64,000 nt of DNA from Sphagnum compactum (taxonomy: Eukaryota; Bryophyta; Sphagnopsida; Sphagnales): assembly GCA_965153455.1 (NCBI GenBank), contig OZ234500.1:9548001-9612000 (forward strand), given 5' to 3'. This document shows positions 35,610 to 49,202 of this stretch, piece after piece. The position numbers and the translations under genes were made by a program. How positions within the stretch are numbered: the stretch's first letter is position 1; every line of letters starts with the position of its first letter. The notes beneath the pieces are model-generated. The model saw nothing but the letters and a program-made list of their open reading frames with translations. It had not been told where the DNA came from and made no database searches.

Positions 35610-38116
35610 TCTAACGCATCATCAATTGGCCACTTGAGGCGGTTTGGCATCGCCTTCCAATGTTTATTCCCTAACCTAATAAGTTTTTTAGCTTTTGATT
35701 TTGTGATGGCTTGTGGTACATTTTCAGCAGCTCCTTCCTTAGTATTTAGGGCACAAGTTCATCATTATGTGATAAGATGATGTATTCTTGTCTTTGAACA
35801 TATTTTTGCAAAACTTGCATTAAAATGAAGGCATGTAGCCAAAAGTTGGTATGTCTGGGCACTTCACATCAAAGTGTGCTTCCAATGTCAACATTTCATA
35901 CTCCTCTAGGTATAATGCAACACAATGGTGCCTATTTTGTTGCATTGTGCATTTGTAGATTCTGCTTTTGCTTTCTGGACCGCCAAAAATTTGCAACGAG
36001 CATCATAGTAAATAAGTTGTTGCCCAATCCCTAAACTGAAATTACTTTACAAACAAATGTAGAGAAGCTATAGCAGTAGATGGATATCCTACTGTAGCAG
36101 ATGGGACCGTATTATTGTTTACGAATATTGTTGCAGAATTCTTGTTTTTTGTTTGTTCTTTGCTTTCTTATTCTTCTTATGCTTAACATTTCATTGACCT
36201 AAACCCAAAACTTTGACATTGCATTGAGACAAAAATAGTAAGCATGAAAAAACCCCCAAGGCCATTTGAAACCCTACACACAATTGTATTTTTTTTCACC
36301 ATGTTCACCAATAAATTCACATACAACAAAAAGAAAGGAAGAAAAGACTTACCCCTTCTACCCGCCCTGCTATTGTTGTTTTCACAATGTCAATGTATTT
36401 TGTCAACCAAGCAAGCGAATCATGTATGGGTCTTCTTGTGCAATCATGGGCAATACTTCTTGCATCAAATGTCTTCGCTCCCCTTCCTCTTCTGCATTCA
36501 TCGCAACGTTGGTTTGCGTAGGTGGGTCTTTTGATTTTGTTGTGTCAAAGTGAAAGATGTTTGTTTTCAAAGTGTTACTGGGTTAAACCTTCGCCAAGTC
36601 TATAGTACTCGCACTTGGGGTTGGATTGTTTTTTTCAATTGGAGTTGCAAGCAGAGATGTTGTGTTCTCCTGCACAGGTGTAGGATCCATGATTGTAGAC
36701 AAACCTTAAAGGCAAATAATAATAATGCAAAGCAAAACTAAAGAAGGTCACCTCACCACTTAATGTAGCACAACTTCCTTGTGCGCAAAATCTGTCAAAC
36801 ATGTGTACCACAACAATTAGTGTTGAAAGTAATCAGTGGTAGTACACGAGAACATGAGAATTGCCATCCTAAAACCCTGAACCTACTTCCTTTGCACTGC
36901 CTACAAGAAGACCTTTTATCCAACCATGTCCTCATAATCTTCTTCTGCCTATTCTTGGAAAAAAATTGAAAGATGGTTGTATGCATTTCTCTCATTGTTT
37001 GAAGATTTACTGTTCGTGTAGGCAACAGAACAAGTAAAATCACAATCAGCGACAACAACAACGTTCCAAGGCGGTCGACGATGCTCGAGATGTTCTATGG
37101 ATGGCAATGAGAGGGGCCTGCATGTGTGACATGGAAGGCCCGGTGGTGGGGCATTGCAACCCGGAGCAGGCGCCGGACAGAGCTTGATGGGGGGTAGATA
37201 GCGTCTTGCTTGTTCCTCCACTCCACCACTCAGCCAGCTATTTTCACCCTTCATCAGCTTGCTCTCCAGCCAATAAATTCTGTTGTAGAGGTAGAAAAGT
37301 GGAGTTCTGAGCAGAATAAATTCTTGGCAGACAACCTTTTTGTAGCTGAGCAGACATTTTCCTGTGTATGTGCAGACTTTCTAGGTAGTTGTTGCACAGC
37401 AAGGGTGGGCTATATTGGGACAGCTTCTTATAATGAAGGTTGATGTCATCTGAAAGGCATGTTCACCCATGTAAAAACAATGGTGAAGTATTGTGAAGAA
37501 GGCAATAGCTGTTCAAAACCTTCACTTCTTCCCTTTGTTATGTTACAACAAAAGTTTCAACATCTTACGCACCCTATCACAATAAACATCCCTGCACTAC
37601 AGCTATAGAAGTGAAGTCAATAGCAAATGTTCATATTTCACATTATAAGAAGCATGATGGCATGTAATGCAACTTGGATTACACCTTCTACACACACATG
37701 TTTTTGCACTTCAAGTCTCTTCAATTCATGTGTTATGGCTAATTAATCAAGCCTCAACAATTGACTAATCCAACAATATATTCATTCAGAACATCACACC
37801 CAGTATGTGGGCATCTTCAAATGTCTTATCGCAGGTAAAACAATGTGCAAGCTATTTCCTCACCCCAACCTGTAAACATGAAATATTGGATAGTCCACAA
37901 CAAGGATTAATAAAATGCTATCACATGGATCAATCATCGTGACCAAATCAATTAAAATCCACAATATTTCTTTTCAATTCTTTTGGAGAGCACTGTGCTT
38001 ATGTGTTAGTCTGAGCTCAGTTTCACACTATTTAAAGTGCAAACTTCATCCAAATTACTGGAGAATCCATTACACTATTACCAGAGAAGCTGCTCTTCAC
38101 ATAGTCTACACACAAA
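35610..38116. other. Intergenic stretch, no recognised gene
   Basis: The most GC-rich part (37035-37200) has a minus-strand proline/arginine-rich open frame without any recognised domain. Nothing else stands out. Confidence 0.4.
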
Positions 38117-38200
38117 AGCAATTGGCTATTTTTTGGCAAGTGCACAAAATTCATCATAAGCAATTGGCTATTTTTTGGCAATTTCACAAAATTCATAATA
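38117..38200. repeat. 42-bp tandem duplication
   Basis: AGCAATTGGCTATTTTTTGG begins at 38117 and again at 38159, followed by CACAAAATTCAT in both; two copies of 42 bp with a few differences. Confidence 0.8.
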
Positions 38201-39082
38201 TGATGCCATGGCCATATTCATGTTAGGGGAAACATGGTTACAATCAGTCAAAAAGCCAGTGCAGCCACACCAAGTTCAGGTCTCATTGATGCTCATCCAG
38301 CCCTTTTGCTTTCAGCATATGTTCCTAAATGTTCAATGGGAAATTCTGTCTTTGAGAAAAGCAATTGCTTAAGCAATGGCTAATGCTTTATTGAAACTCC
38401 TAATGATGTTCAAAACAGTGTTTCCAAAGTTCCTCATCAATGTGCAAGAAGAAAGACTGGAAGGATAAATGGAAAATGACTGCACAAACAGAAATAAACA
38501 CACTAAGCATTATTCAGAAACTATCCCTGGAGACAGGGTAATCTGATACTGGATAGGAGTTGAACAAGAGATCCTCTGTAATCATAAACCAATCCTTGAG
38601 CCTATGAGATGTTTTCTCACAATAGATCTCAGGAGGAACTCCAAAGACCCTCTTGATCATCTTTCCTCCACACCTAGAGAGACAAACAGCAGATTCAAAC
38701 TCACAAATGCATATCCAAAGATTAGATGTAAGATTACATGCAAGCGTTGTTTCCCTGCTTTCGAAATTCATGAAAGCCCCCTACACATTCAAGATATCTG
38801 AACCAGTTACCACAATTCATCAAATACTTTTCCATATGCATTCAGGCCCAACCTCGTCATTATCAGAGATACCACAGTGCCAAATACAGAACTGCAACTC
38901 CTTGGGGTTCTGACTTGGTGTATGTGAAATACAAATGGAGAAAGGTAACCAGACAAAAAAGTTTATGGAATATGTAACAAAAAAGGGGGACCTTTTGATC
39001 CTGCCTGCCATTGTTGGCCACTTGTTTCTAATGCTCCACCACCTTTCGCCAGTAAAAAATTAATCGCCCAACCAGCTGACTT
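38201..39082. other. Probable 3' flank of the oligopeptidase gene
   Basis: No separate gene recognised; part will be the 3' untranslated region of the minus-strand oligopeptidase. Confidence 0.4.
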
Positions 39083-42000
39083 TCAGGCAGCAGCAGTTAG
39101 CAAGCCACTATGGCGGAGAAGGGCATATGTCGATGGCTCTCTTCCACGGAAGTCCTTGAATACCTACACCACCAGAAAATCCCTTTTAAGCAAGAGTAGT
39201 GACAGCAGAGGCATATCCCTGCTTCTGTGAACACCCCAAAGGTGCAAGATGAGAAAGTTCAATGAATAGAAGATGGACTGCAACATGGTCGGGTAAAATG
39301 AACCTTCACCCAATCCTCACAATTCTGAGCTTAACTTAGAGTTGATATATGAAGAGAAGAATAAACACATCATCCCCATTTTTCTCCAGCTCCACCATTC
39401 ATTCAGGACAATAGAAACAAAACTTTGTACAGGTGACCAATCACTACCTTTGCAGGAGGCCGGCCCCCTCCAAGCCCTAGTACAGTGTCTCGAAAGCGTT
39501 TGCCAGTCTCTTTCACAGCCTGAACATGAACCAGAGTGTTGAAAATTAGAATTCTTCTGCTACTATTCTCCAGCAGGATGAAGCATCCACCCACAAATAA
39601 AGTGCATTGCAAGACCAATCAAAGAAATCTCTTCAAGCACTTTGCTGTGTAGGAGAAAAATAAGTTGAAATGGATAAGCAAACATGAACAAAGAAACTAC
39701 CTCCTCATTCTCGAGACCGACTTCCTCAAATGCAGAAAATGCATCAGCAGACAGCACCTCAGCCCACTGCAGTACCCAAGTAAAAGCAGCTTTTAAACCA
39801 CTGGAGGCATGTAGCTTGTGACAACACTGTGAAAGTGGATGTGGACATAAAGAGAAATTCAATTAGAAGAACCGCTACTCTTTGACCAAGAGAAGAGACA
39901 GAATCGAAGACAAGCAAATCACCTTGTAGCTGTAATATCCAGCAGCATACCCTCCTGCACATAATTCCTCTCTTAGAAAAATTTCAGGATTGTGGATGGG
40001 GCAACAGAGAGCAATGATGGGATTCACAGCTGCTAATACATTGAATTGGATAACCAAGAAACCCCTATTAATTGCAGTTTGAAAAAATGTCTCCACTGAA
40101 AAGGAGGGCCTGTCTCAGCAGGTAACTTACCAGCAAAAATGTGGCTAAATCCACACAAGAATCGGCCTTCAGGTAAAGGTGGTAAAATCTGAGTTTTCTC
40201 TGCAATTTTGCAGTCCACATCAAAAATAGTGGTTGAACCACCTGGAATGAACCTTGAGTGTAGCTCCAAGTCAACACTAGCAAAGTGAATCTGGTCATAC
40301 ACACAATCTTATTGTAAGTTCACAAAGAAGACCTGAACATTGGTACTGGAGAGAGATGTCCAGTTGATACATCTAAAACTAAAACATCTCAGAATAGAGC
40401 CTCACAATGCAGCAATCTAACCATTAACTATAAACCAAGCCAGACAAAGTATTGAGAATTTGGCATGCATCTTACAAATCAAGGTTGAGTTCTCAGACAA
40501 TAATGAGTATCTACCTGGCGCAGCATATTGGAGGCTGCTCTGAATGTGCGAGCAGCCAAGAGCTTTGAATAGAGCTCCTCTGAAAGTTGTTCTCCTGTTT
40601 TGTAATGCTTGGCTATCCCCATCAGAGTTGCTCTATTACCACCACACAACATACAAAAGACACTAGCCTGTGAGATCTCTAGATATCTCTAGATACTGAA
40701 CCATAGGGGCTGACACAAGCATGTGTAGCTACCCCTGCAACAGGGAAAGATGGGGAAGCTGACAGAGCTTCCATCGGACATGGCATCATGTATGAAAAAT
40801 GTACTTTCAATCATACTTCTCTTTCCTCAATATTTTTTATGCCAGCTTGCAGCAAGAAGAATAAAGGATTCCCCAGATCTTGTCAACAGGAATGACACCT
40901 GTCCAACTAATGTCAGTGCAAGCCAAGCAAGAGTAACTGCATCAATGTAGGGAGGAGAACTTGTCTACAGTAGCAAAGAATGAAGGTGAAGTAGAGTTAG
41001 GCACTGACTTGTGGTAGCACCAGTTCTCCATGAATTGAGAAGGGAGCTCAACAGCATCCCACTCCACACCTCGGATGCCAGCAACCAGGCCTTCATCTTG
41101 CCTAGTCAACATATGTTGCAGAGCATGCCCAAACTCATGGAATACTGTTTCCACCTGAAGGAGATGTTCAATTAGTTTGTCAGAATGCATTAATTGCAAA
41201 GCAGAATACACAGCAAGAAATGCACAGAATTCACCAACCTAACATAGTACTGCAAAAGGAAAGATAAAAGTTTAGATGCGCACTTCACGGAACGTCATGA
41301 GGCTTGGATCATCCCCAACTGGTGGAGTCTGATTGCAGACCATATGGGCAACAGGCAACCTGACCAAGCTTCCTTTCAGGGCAAGTAGACGACTCCGGCC
41401 CAAGACCTCATCCATCCACGCACCTCCTCGCTTCTCAGATGGCCTTGAATAAGGATCAAAGTAAAAGTACGCTATGGATTCTCCAGCTATATCATTAACT
41501 CTGTAGAACTGGACATCCTTGTGCCACACCTGCAAATTCACTGTGGATTCCTTTAAAGAAAGATACCTCCCTTTATCCATGACACACAATACCTTGCCAG
41601 GTGAACAAATCAACATTAAGCTTTCATGCAAATCAGGGAAAAATATTGCATACCGGGGCCAGGCCATCTGCAGGCTCTATCACAACACCAAAGAGTGCCT
41701 TGGCAAGGCTGAACAAACCCTCAATCACCTTTGGGAGTGAAAAATATGGCCGCAGCTCTTCCTACAACCCAAAAGCACAATATATTGTTTCACAAGCACA
41801 AAGTGCATCATCACCATGACATTCACCATCCAAAATAACACAAGTACTTCAATAAAAACACCCAAGCAACCACTATTATGAATACACAACCTAAATGGTC
41901 TCCCTCCTCAGATAATACATAGTAGCACAAAAGTGCTGTACACAATACTTATCCCGGACCTTACTGATATATTCTTGACATACCACTTTTGGTGTGAAGT

Positions 42001-45000
42001 CTTGTACTAAAGATAGTGCTCTATGGACATCTTGTACCTCAAATCACCCACTAGACATCCACCTCCATATCAAGAAGCTCAAGCATGAAGCTCTGAAAAA
42101 TGCCTAATTTGATGTCACTGCAAAAGTAAGTACAGACTTGTTTGTCACTGTGATACTGTAAGATGCCGAACACAACCCTATTTTGTTGAACATTGAAAAT
42201 AATGATCCCTGTCTATCGATCCTCTAAAATTCTCATACCTCACTGATGCTGAATTTTGCTTCCCGCAACCGCTCACTCCAAAACATAATATCCCAATGCT
42301 TCATGGAATCTCCTTCAGCTGCACCCTGCTCCTTTGCAAATGCCTTTAGATCATCCATATCTGCATGCACCACACATGAACAGTCAAGCTATGCATCAGG
42401 GCTCTGACACAATTTCCACCTAGATTCCCCAAACATTTGCCATAACAGATAAAACACTACTAGCATTGCTTAAGAGTTGAGGTTCAATCATAATATTGTG
42501 GCAAATCTCCCACTTACACCATTTACATCTTGAATTTCCCTATGCTCAAGGTATATTGAACCCTTAGCACCAGAGTGGAACTAGTTCCTACTGCAAATTT
42601 CATCTGTGATCAGGCCCTGCTGGGTGTATAATCCCACAAGCACATATCTGAGCATTGTTGCAGCAGCAGCCACTCTCAAACTTCAGACTTGTAATCAAGG
42701 GCATACAGGTGTACTGTAGGTATGATACAGCGAAGTCACCAGAATCAATGCAATAGAATGGGATAATTGAACATGTACATTGCACTAACATACACAAGCA
42801 ATGCATGTTGTGGAAGCCCCACCTGCAACTGCAGGAGCCCATGAAGTAGACCGAAGCTGCTCCAGAAGCTCCTCTGCCCTTTCCAAAGTTGCCATCTTCA
42901 TGGCCATGCTTACCTACCAATAGTTTATGCACATCAATACTTTGAAAAAGAGACATGATGATTAAGCCTGCAATTCCAAGAATATAGCCCCCCACACTCC
43001 TCCAAATGTGTATATGTCCTTGAATCATGACAAAGCTACTCCATATCTTCCTTTTCCTTGTGCCCCATCAACTCACCTCTGCATGGTTTTCGTATCCAAG
43101 AAGTCTAGCCTTTTTTCTACGAAGCTCCAAAATGCGGTTAATTATTGGAGTGTTGTCTAATGTCCCACTTGAAGCCCGTGTGAGATATGCTAGGTAAAGC
43201 TCTTCACGAAGTGCACGGTTGCATGCATGCTGCATGACTGGCATGTAGCTGGGAGCATCCAATGTCAACATCCAGGGCCCCTTCTCAGCAGTTGCTCCTT
43301 CATGACCCTATCCACCAATACATAGAATAACATTAGAAAAGTGTTACTGACTTCAAAAAGCTAGGAAAAAAAAAATCATACTGCATAAAATCACTTCAGT
43401 CAATTGTATTCCTATATCCTAACAGACAATACCTCAAGTATATTTTCACATGATACAAGCGTAGCTGGATCTGTGCAGGTACATCCTACCACCTACTACC
43501 CAGTAAGACCTCCTAGAAAATGCTGAGGAACTACTTCCCCTCCTGCCTCTCATAAAACTGAAGTCAAGAGCTTATTTCATACCTTAGAAGCAGCTGTTTG
43601 TGCAGCAAGGCCAAGCATAGAAGGAGGTAAGCCCTCAATTTCGTCTGCATTTGTGATGAGCTTCTCAAACTGCTTCGTTGCATCCAACACATTTTCACTG
43701 AATTTTGTTGAAAGCAGCATCAACTCCTGTAGTGGCAGATATCAAAGTCAAACTACAACAAGAAATAGTGGACAAAACCTTCTCCTGCTGATGATTCTCC
43801 AGCTTCTTTTCCAATTAAGTCTGGCTCTAACAGCAGCACCTTTAAGTGAGTCCTATCCGGAATGACCTGCTCTCTTTTCCTCCTACACTGTGCTCTGCTT
43901 CAGGGCCATCATGATCTATATTACACCAAGTGGCTTCCAAGCTTGTTCTCATTAGAGCCATGAGGGAGGAGTTGGTCCTACCTGTTTGATCTCATTAAAT
44001 TCCTTCTTTGCCTCACCCTCTAATCCAACACCATTCAATGTTGCTTCCTTCAACTGAGCTGCAGCATAAAAGACACAGAAATCAATATTATTGGCTGGGT
44101 TTGGATGCCAGAGTCAACCAAAGAAGCAACTTCAGGTGAACAATAACAGTCAGAACCATGTCAGAACCTCTCCTTTACACTATCAGAAGGGAGCCCAAAA
44201 ACCACATGGGGATCAAGAATAATGATTGGTCTCAAATATGCCCAAGTCATGTCAAAGAGAAACAATTCAAAAGGAGGATGTTTTCAGAAAAGGTAACTTA
44301 AATGCCACAGTGTTGACATGGTTGCCCATGTTGAACATAACAATAAGAGGGCTCACTTTCAACGATTCTCTGCTGAGCCTCTGTCAGTGTACTCCAGACA
44401 GGACCCTCCTGAATCTGTTTGAAAGCCTCAAAAATTGGCTTGCTTTGACCAATTCTCAGTGTGAAAGCCACCTTGTCTGGCTGCAAGGAATCATCATAGA
44501 ACTATCTTTGTAAGTACTGAGAATTTCTCATACTTACAACTTAAATCAACCTGAATAAAAATGAGAGTGACCAGATAACAAGGTTACAAATACTTCAAAT
44601 CTGATGACATAACAGGACCAGTCAGCAAGCATGAAAAAGAGGAAACCTAAACCTAAAGAAAATAAAGTCAACCTGAATAAAAATGAGAGATGACCAGATA
44701 ATAAGGTTACAGATACTTCAGATCTGATGACATAACAGGGCCAGTCAGCAAGCATGAAAATGAGAAACCTAAACCTAAAGAAAAGAGAAAGCAAGACCAC
44801 GAGACAGGATTGAGGAGCAGTTTGGAAGACAGTAACAGTCACATGCATTTTCGTGGACCTTCAATAGCAGCATGTATAGCATTGACCACCTACCATAACA
44901 TACCCACTGACTGCGTAAGTTCCAGAGATGGTGGCATCAATGAAGGTTTATGCCAAACATTAACCAAGATACTGAATTTCTGTCACAAGAGCAGCAGTAA

Positions 45001-46328
45001 AAGGAAAGTTCAGCCATGAAGCTGGTTAGCTCAAGAATGGCCAAAAGAGCAGGAGAAGACCAAGAAACCCAAAGACAAAAAGGAACACAAAAACAAAGAG
45101 CAAGAGAAAGAAGATAATTGTAGCCACCCCCTGACCTAAGGAATACCAGGCAATACATCAAAGCCAAAGAACTGATCTTCTAAAAAGGACCACAAGTAGG
45201 AGCACAAAACCCGAGGACATAAGAAAAGAAAGCATTAGCTGAAGAGAACCATGGAGTCTTTGGGTTTTACAGTATTGTCAGTACCTGCACTGTTTCAACA
45301 GCTTCCCGAAGTTCAGGAGAATCTTTGACAGCCTTGAGATGGCTGACAGTGCCCCATGCAACAGTCAACCGATCCTTTATCTTCTCCAAGGGCTGAACTA
45401 AGGCTTCCCATGTAGGTTCCACTTTCTCCTCTAACTCATCAACCTCCTTCTCCTGAAGAACACCAACAGCCATGTCCTCTACAATATTAGTCTTTAAGAC
45501 ACTCACTTTGCTGCACCATCAGGAACTGCATAGTCCTAACAAGAGGTTATCAAACAGCATGTCTGGTAAAACTGCAAAATGCATTCTAAAACATGACAAG
45601 GCAAGAGAAGAAAAAAACTGGTGAATTTTTTTTTTACTTCCAAAAACAACAAATTCACAACTGCAGAGATGGAGAGTTTGCTCCACAGACACAAGGGCAA
45701 AGGAATCTATCGGTCTCAGAGTTCTATTCTACTTCAGATGGAGAAAACTGGTTCCCGTGGTGAGCTTATTACAGACCTATCTGCAGAAATGAGCAGATTT
45801 CCGTTCCTTGACAAGAGGTTTTCAATCAGGAATATAATCCAACGTCAAAACAAAACAAAAACTCACCAAATCTTGAAGAATCGTCTTGATACCAGGAATC
45901 ACATGCTTCGCCTCCACAGCATCATATAGCGGAAACGGAGATTCCTGGAGAAGCGGATTCTCCAGCCGTTGTTGATGATCAGCAGTAGTCGCAACAGCCA
46001 TCGCCCTCGCTTGCAAACTACGGCAGCCGCAGCCTCCACACTCCAGTCTCCTCCAATCACAGAAACCAACGCCACTCCTACTATTCGCACTCCTACTCAA
46101 TTCCCGAAAGCCATGAAACCCTAACTTCCTCCTCCAGGCTTTACAGAATTGTCCCGACGCCTCTTCCCCGCTGCGGATACCACAAGCGGCCAATGCACGG
46201 ACCCCGCTACACAAGACCAAAGCACCGCTTCTGCACCGCGAGAACTGTAACGCACGCGGGAGAAAACCAGAAGAAGCTCCAGCCGCAAAACACAGTGAAG
46301 AGGAGGAGGGCAGCGACAAGGCCATCAT
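39083..46328 (-). CDS. OOP: Organellar M3 oligopeptidase (OOP / thimet-type oligopeptidase TOP1)
   Basis: Seventeen exons in transcript order (46328-45867, 45452-45285, 44480-44357, 44058-43982, 43726-43583, 43307-43077, 42913-42823, 42360-42239, 41761-41654, 41529-41284, 41154-41009, 40632-40515, 40290-40131, 39954-39923, 39766-39701, 39519-39448, 39163-39083) join in frame into 815 aa (Arabidopsis OOP about 791). Residues 1 to about 109 are Ser/Arg/Ala-rich with few acids, a plausible plastid/mitochondrial presequence. NPLLQ opens the conserved part; exon 10 has [19 protein letters not shown]; exon 11 carries the zinc site HEFGH at 597-601 and the third ligand E627 in [11 protein letters not shown]; exon 14 has [11 protein letters not shown]. 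In Arabidopsis this metallopeptidase degrades cleaved targeting peptides in plastids and mitochondria. An earlier in-frame GTG is not used; ATG 46328 or 46325 is the likely start. Confidence 0.97.
44546..44789. repeat. 122-bp tandem duplication in oligopeptidase intron 2
   Basis: TCAACCTGAATAAAAATGAG starts at 44546 and again at 44668; copies 44546-44667 and 44668-44789 differ at a handful of positions. It lies in the intron 44481-45284, close to the acceptor end. Confidence 0.9.
44800..45020. repeat. Intron 2 copy of the repeat shared with PUS10 intron 9
   Basis: Diverged relative of 11220-11445; see that entry for the matching phrases. Confidence 0.45.
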
Positions 46329-46372
46329 CTCCTGCACTTACCACTCCTTGCGTTCTAACGAATTTCTATACA

Positions 46373-46381
46373 AAACCCTAA
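46373..46381. promoter_or_regulatory. Telo-box upstream of the oligopeptidase gene
   Basis: AAACCCTAA lies about 45 bp upstream of the start codon, the usual place for this plant promoter/leader motif. Confidence 0.5.
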
Positions 46382-47208
46382 CTCGACCTCAGTACTCTTC
46401 CACTACGTGGGTTCTAATTCATTCATTCCTTCTAAACCCCATGTAATGATCATGGTTAATGTTAATATGGCAACTAGTGACAAGGTAGGTTTTACAACCT
46501 ACTAGTCTAGCCTGCGTCAATGGCCCAAGTGTGAGCTTGTCACCCAATTCATTTTTCCTTCCAAAATCATTTTTTGTAATTTATCTGAATGTCCAATGAC
46601 AAAAACTACTCGAAATTCAATGTCTCCCACACCTAAAGTCTAAAAAATTTCAAATCACCTTCATTAAATCCGACTCAATAATGATTTTTCAAAAATGTCA
46701 AATCATCCCCAAATTCCACTATAATTTTTAACTTTGATTTAAATGAATTTTCAACAAAAATTTTGTTCAATATTCCATAACTCCTGTATAATAGGTCAGA
46801 ACATTATGAAACCAAGTCAATGCACCCTACTCATCAAGGTATTTCCAATGATACCAAGACTGCGACAAGAAACAACATGATTTGAGAGATCTCAATGTGA
46901 CAAACAAGACAAATTGCTAATGCGTAATGCTTATGCCCTAAGATTCAAGAATATTATTGCAAATGTTATATTAAATGAGACATTTAAGTCATTATCCTTT
47001 CATTATTATTTTTGTTTATTATTATTGTCAACACCTTTTTGAGAGTTTTTTTTTTTAACCTATGTGATTGTATTGTAGGATGTAATCCAAGAGTTTGAAT
47101 GCAAAAAATATTGGTTTATGGTCAGTCCAATAACTTCAACAACTTCTGACATGCATTGTTGAGTGGGTGCATTTGTCCATACGTGATCAATATGGGATTT
47201 AAAAATTG
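46382..47208. other. Spacer between oligopeptidase promoter and Helentron remains
   Basis: No gene recognised. The part beyond about 46900 may be the end of the Helentron, but no terminal structure was identified. Confidence 0.35.
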
Positions 47209-47667
47209 TTATAATTTTTTTAATTGAAATTCCATTAAATATTGGTCCATAAAATTTTGGATTTTGTTTAGTTGTGTTGAGTTTTGATCAAACATGTCAA
47301 TATTGAAATCGCCAATTATTATGATGGGACAAGAAATAATTGGCATTAGATCCAAAAACTTTTGAAAGTGAATTATGAACATTATAGATAATGTTGAAGG
47401 TCTATATATTGTTATTATATGAATGGCCTTTCTTGTATTTGCATTGAATGTTGTTGCAATATACTTAGCTTTTAAAGATGTAAAAGTTTCGTGTGATGCT
47501 AAGGTTGTGAAATTGTCATATATAATCATTGTACCATTTTGACCATTTACACTAATCATTGAATGTGTTCTTGTATCAATGTTCAAAGATGTATTATTAG
47601 ATGTTAATGTGTTGAAATGTGTTTCATTGAAGCATAATATGTGAGTTGTTTTGAGATTGTAATCCAA
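47209..47667 (-). pseudogene. Endonuclease (EEP/APE-like) domain of the Helentron
   Basis: A 152-codon open frame with the exonuclease-endonuclease-phosphatase hallmarks: NETHF (metal-binding Glu) near residue 14 and GDFNID near residue 122. The expected C-terminal GSDH-type block is absent, so the domain is truncated. Such a domain in retroelements is also common, but position next to the Helitron helicase assigns it here. Confidence 0.7.
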
Positions 47668-48716
47668 AAAAAATCAATTTTTACATAAAAACAATGATTT
47701 AATATTGAAACAATAAATTAGTACATGTGAATCATGAAATGTATGTGGTTTGCAATCGGCACAACTCCATGGCAACATTTATTCAATTTGAATTTTTTTT
47801 CATTTACAAAGGTTGTAAAACATATAAATAATTAAAATTCTTAACATGAGAAAATGTTATATATGTCAACCCCTATTTATAAACATTAGTAGGATCAAAT
47901 GATAATCAATCAAGTGTTAATCCTTGTGTTCGATGTATAGTACATGCTACAACCAATTGAATGGGAAATTATGTTCTTGTTATAATGTGAAATTTTTTTG
48001 AACCAATTTGAATATCTTTGGATATGGGTTTTATTGATGTCCATGTAGGATGTATTTCAAGTTCATACAAATGTGCATTATTTATTATTGTGGTTGACCA
48101 CATTTGGGTTTATTAAATAATATCCATATGACTTTTTGTGAATTGAATACTTTAATTGATCCTTGGAATATTCCATTTGCACCATTTACAAGACCATCAT
48201 GTGTTACATAATTTCTCTTACAAAGTTCAACCAACATATTTTTCTTTACTTGAATCTCTAAGTTGTAATCATGCTCTGAAGTTTGCATCATTTTGTAGTT
48301 GAAATGATTGAGGACATGTTGGTGATCTACGAAAACATTGATTATTTATTATATCCATGTTTGATTGCAATTGTGTAGCAGTTTGAAATCAATTTAAAAT
48401 GTTAATGAATTATTCATCAATTTGGGTGCATGACTTGCTTTAATTCATAACATTTAATTTTTTCCATCCAAAATTTGGAGTTAAACTATCAATGTTGTTT
48501 GCATTAACTTTGAAATCTTTTTATATCACAAACTGATTGAATTTGATAAAAATTCCCAATGATAATTACATCAGGATTTCCAATCAATTTGGTGTGAATA
48601 CATTTGATTGATCTTAATTGAAGATCGATAAATTTTAATATTTTTTTCCCTATTAATGAAATTCCATCTAATACTATTAATTATAATTGGTCATATTTCT
48701 TAACTAAATTATTTAA

Positions 48717-49202
48717 TTAGTTTGAACTTAATGATGGTAAATCTTTATAATTAAATGGTATAGAAAGTCTTAAATGAATTGTAATTCCATCAATGTTAAA
48801 TGTTACTTTTCCAATATATGCCACAAGTAAAAATTTATTTTTAAAAATGTTTGAATGAGGATGTCTATTATAAAAACGTATCAAAGCTTGAATTAAAAGC
48901 ATTAATGTGAAAGTTTTACATGTACCAACACCTCCAGTAATGAATAAATGAATTGGTTCATTTGGATTTTGTTTTTTTCTATACATGACATCATCAAATA
49001 TGAGACATTGTTCATTCTTCATTTTTTGAAGTAATGAATGGAATTCATGGATATGCATAATTTGGTCTTGAACATCAATATTGGTTAAATAAAAAATGGT
49101 GGAAACACCTATACACGAGTATATATGGTTATATGGTTCCATTCCAGTATAATCAATAATATTTTGTGATAGGAAATTTATCCATCCATATGTTAGTGTC
49201 AT
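48717..49202 (-). pseudogene. Pif1-like helicase N-terminal segment of the Helentron
   Basis: 161 open codons containing YLTNIDVQDQIMHIHEFHSL, then HLFITGGVGTCKTFTL (Walker A region) and FNIDGITIHLRLSIP. This is the Helitron version of the Pif1 helicase. The Lys-Thr of the P-loop remains but its last Gly is Cys. Confidence 0.75.

Noticed and set aside
36949-37254. Minus-strand proline-rich open frame as a small secreted or cell-wall protein
   Set aside because: No signal peptide or domain, and overlapping frames on both strands are equally open; likely chance in a GC-richer patch.
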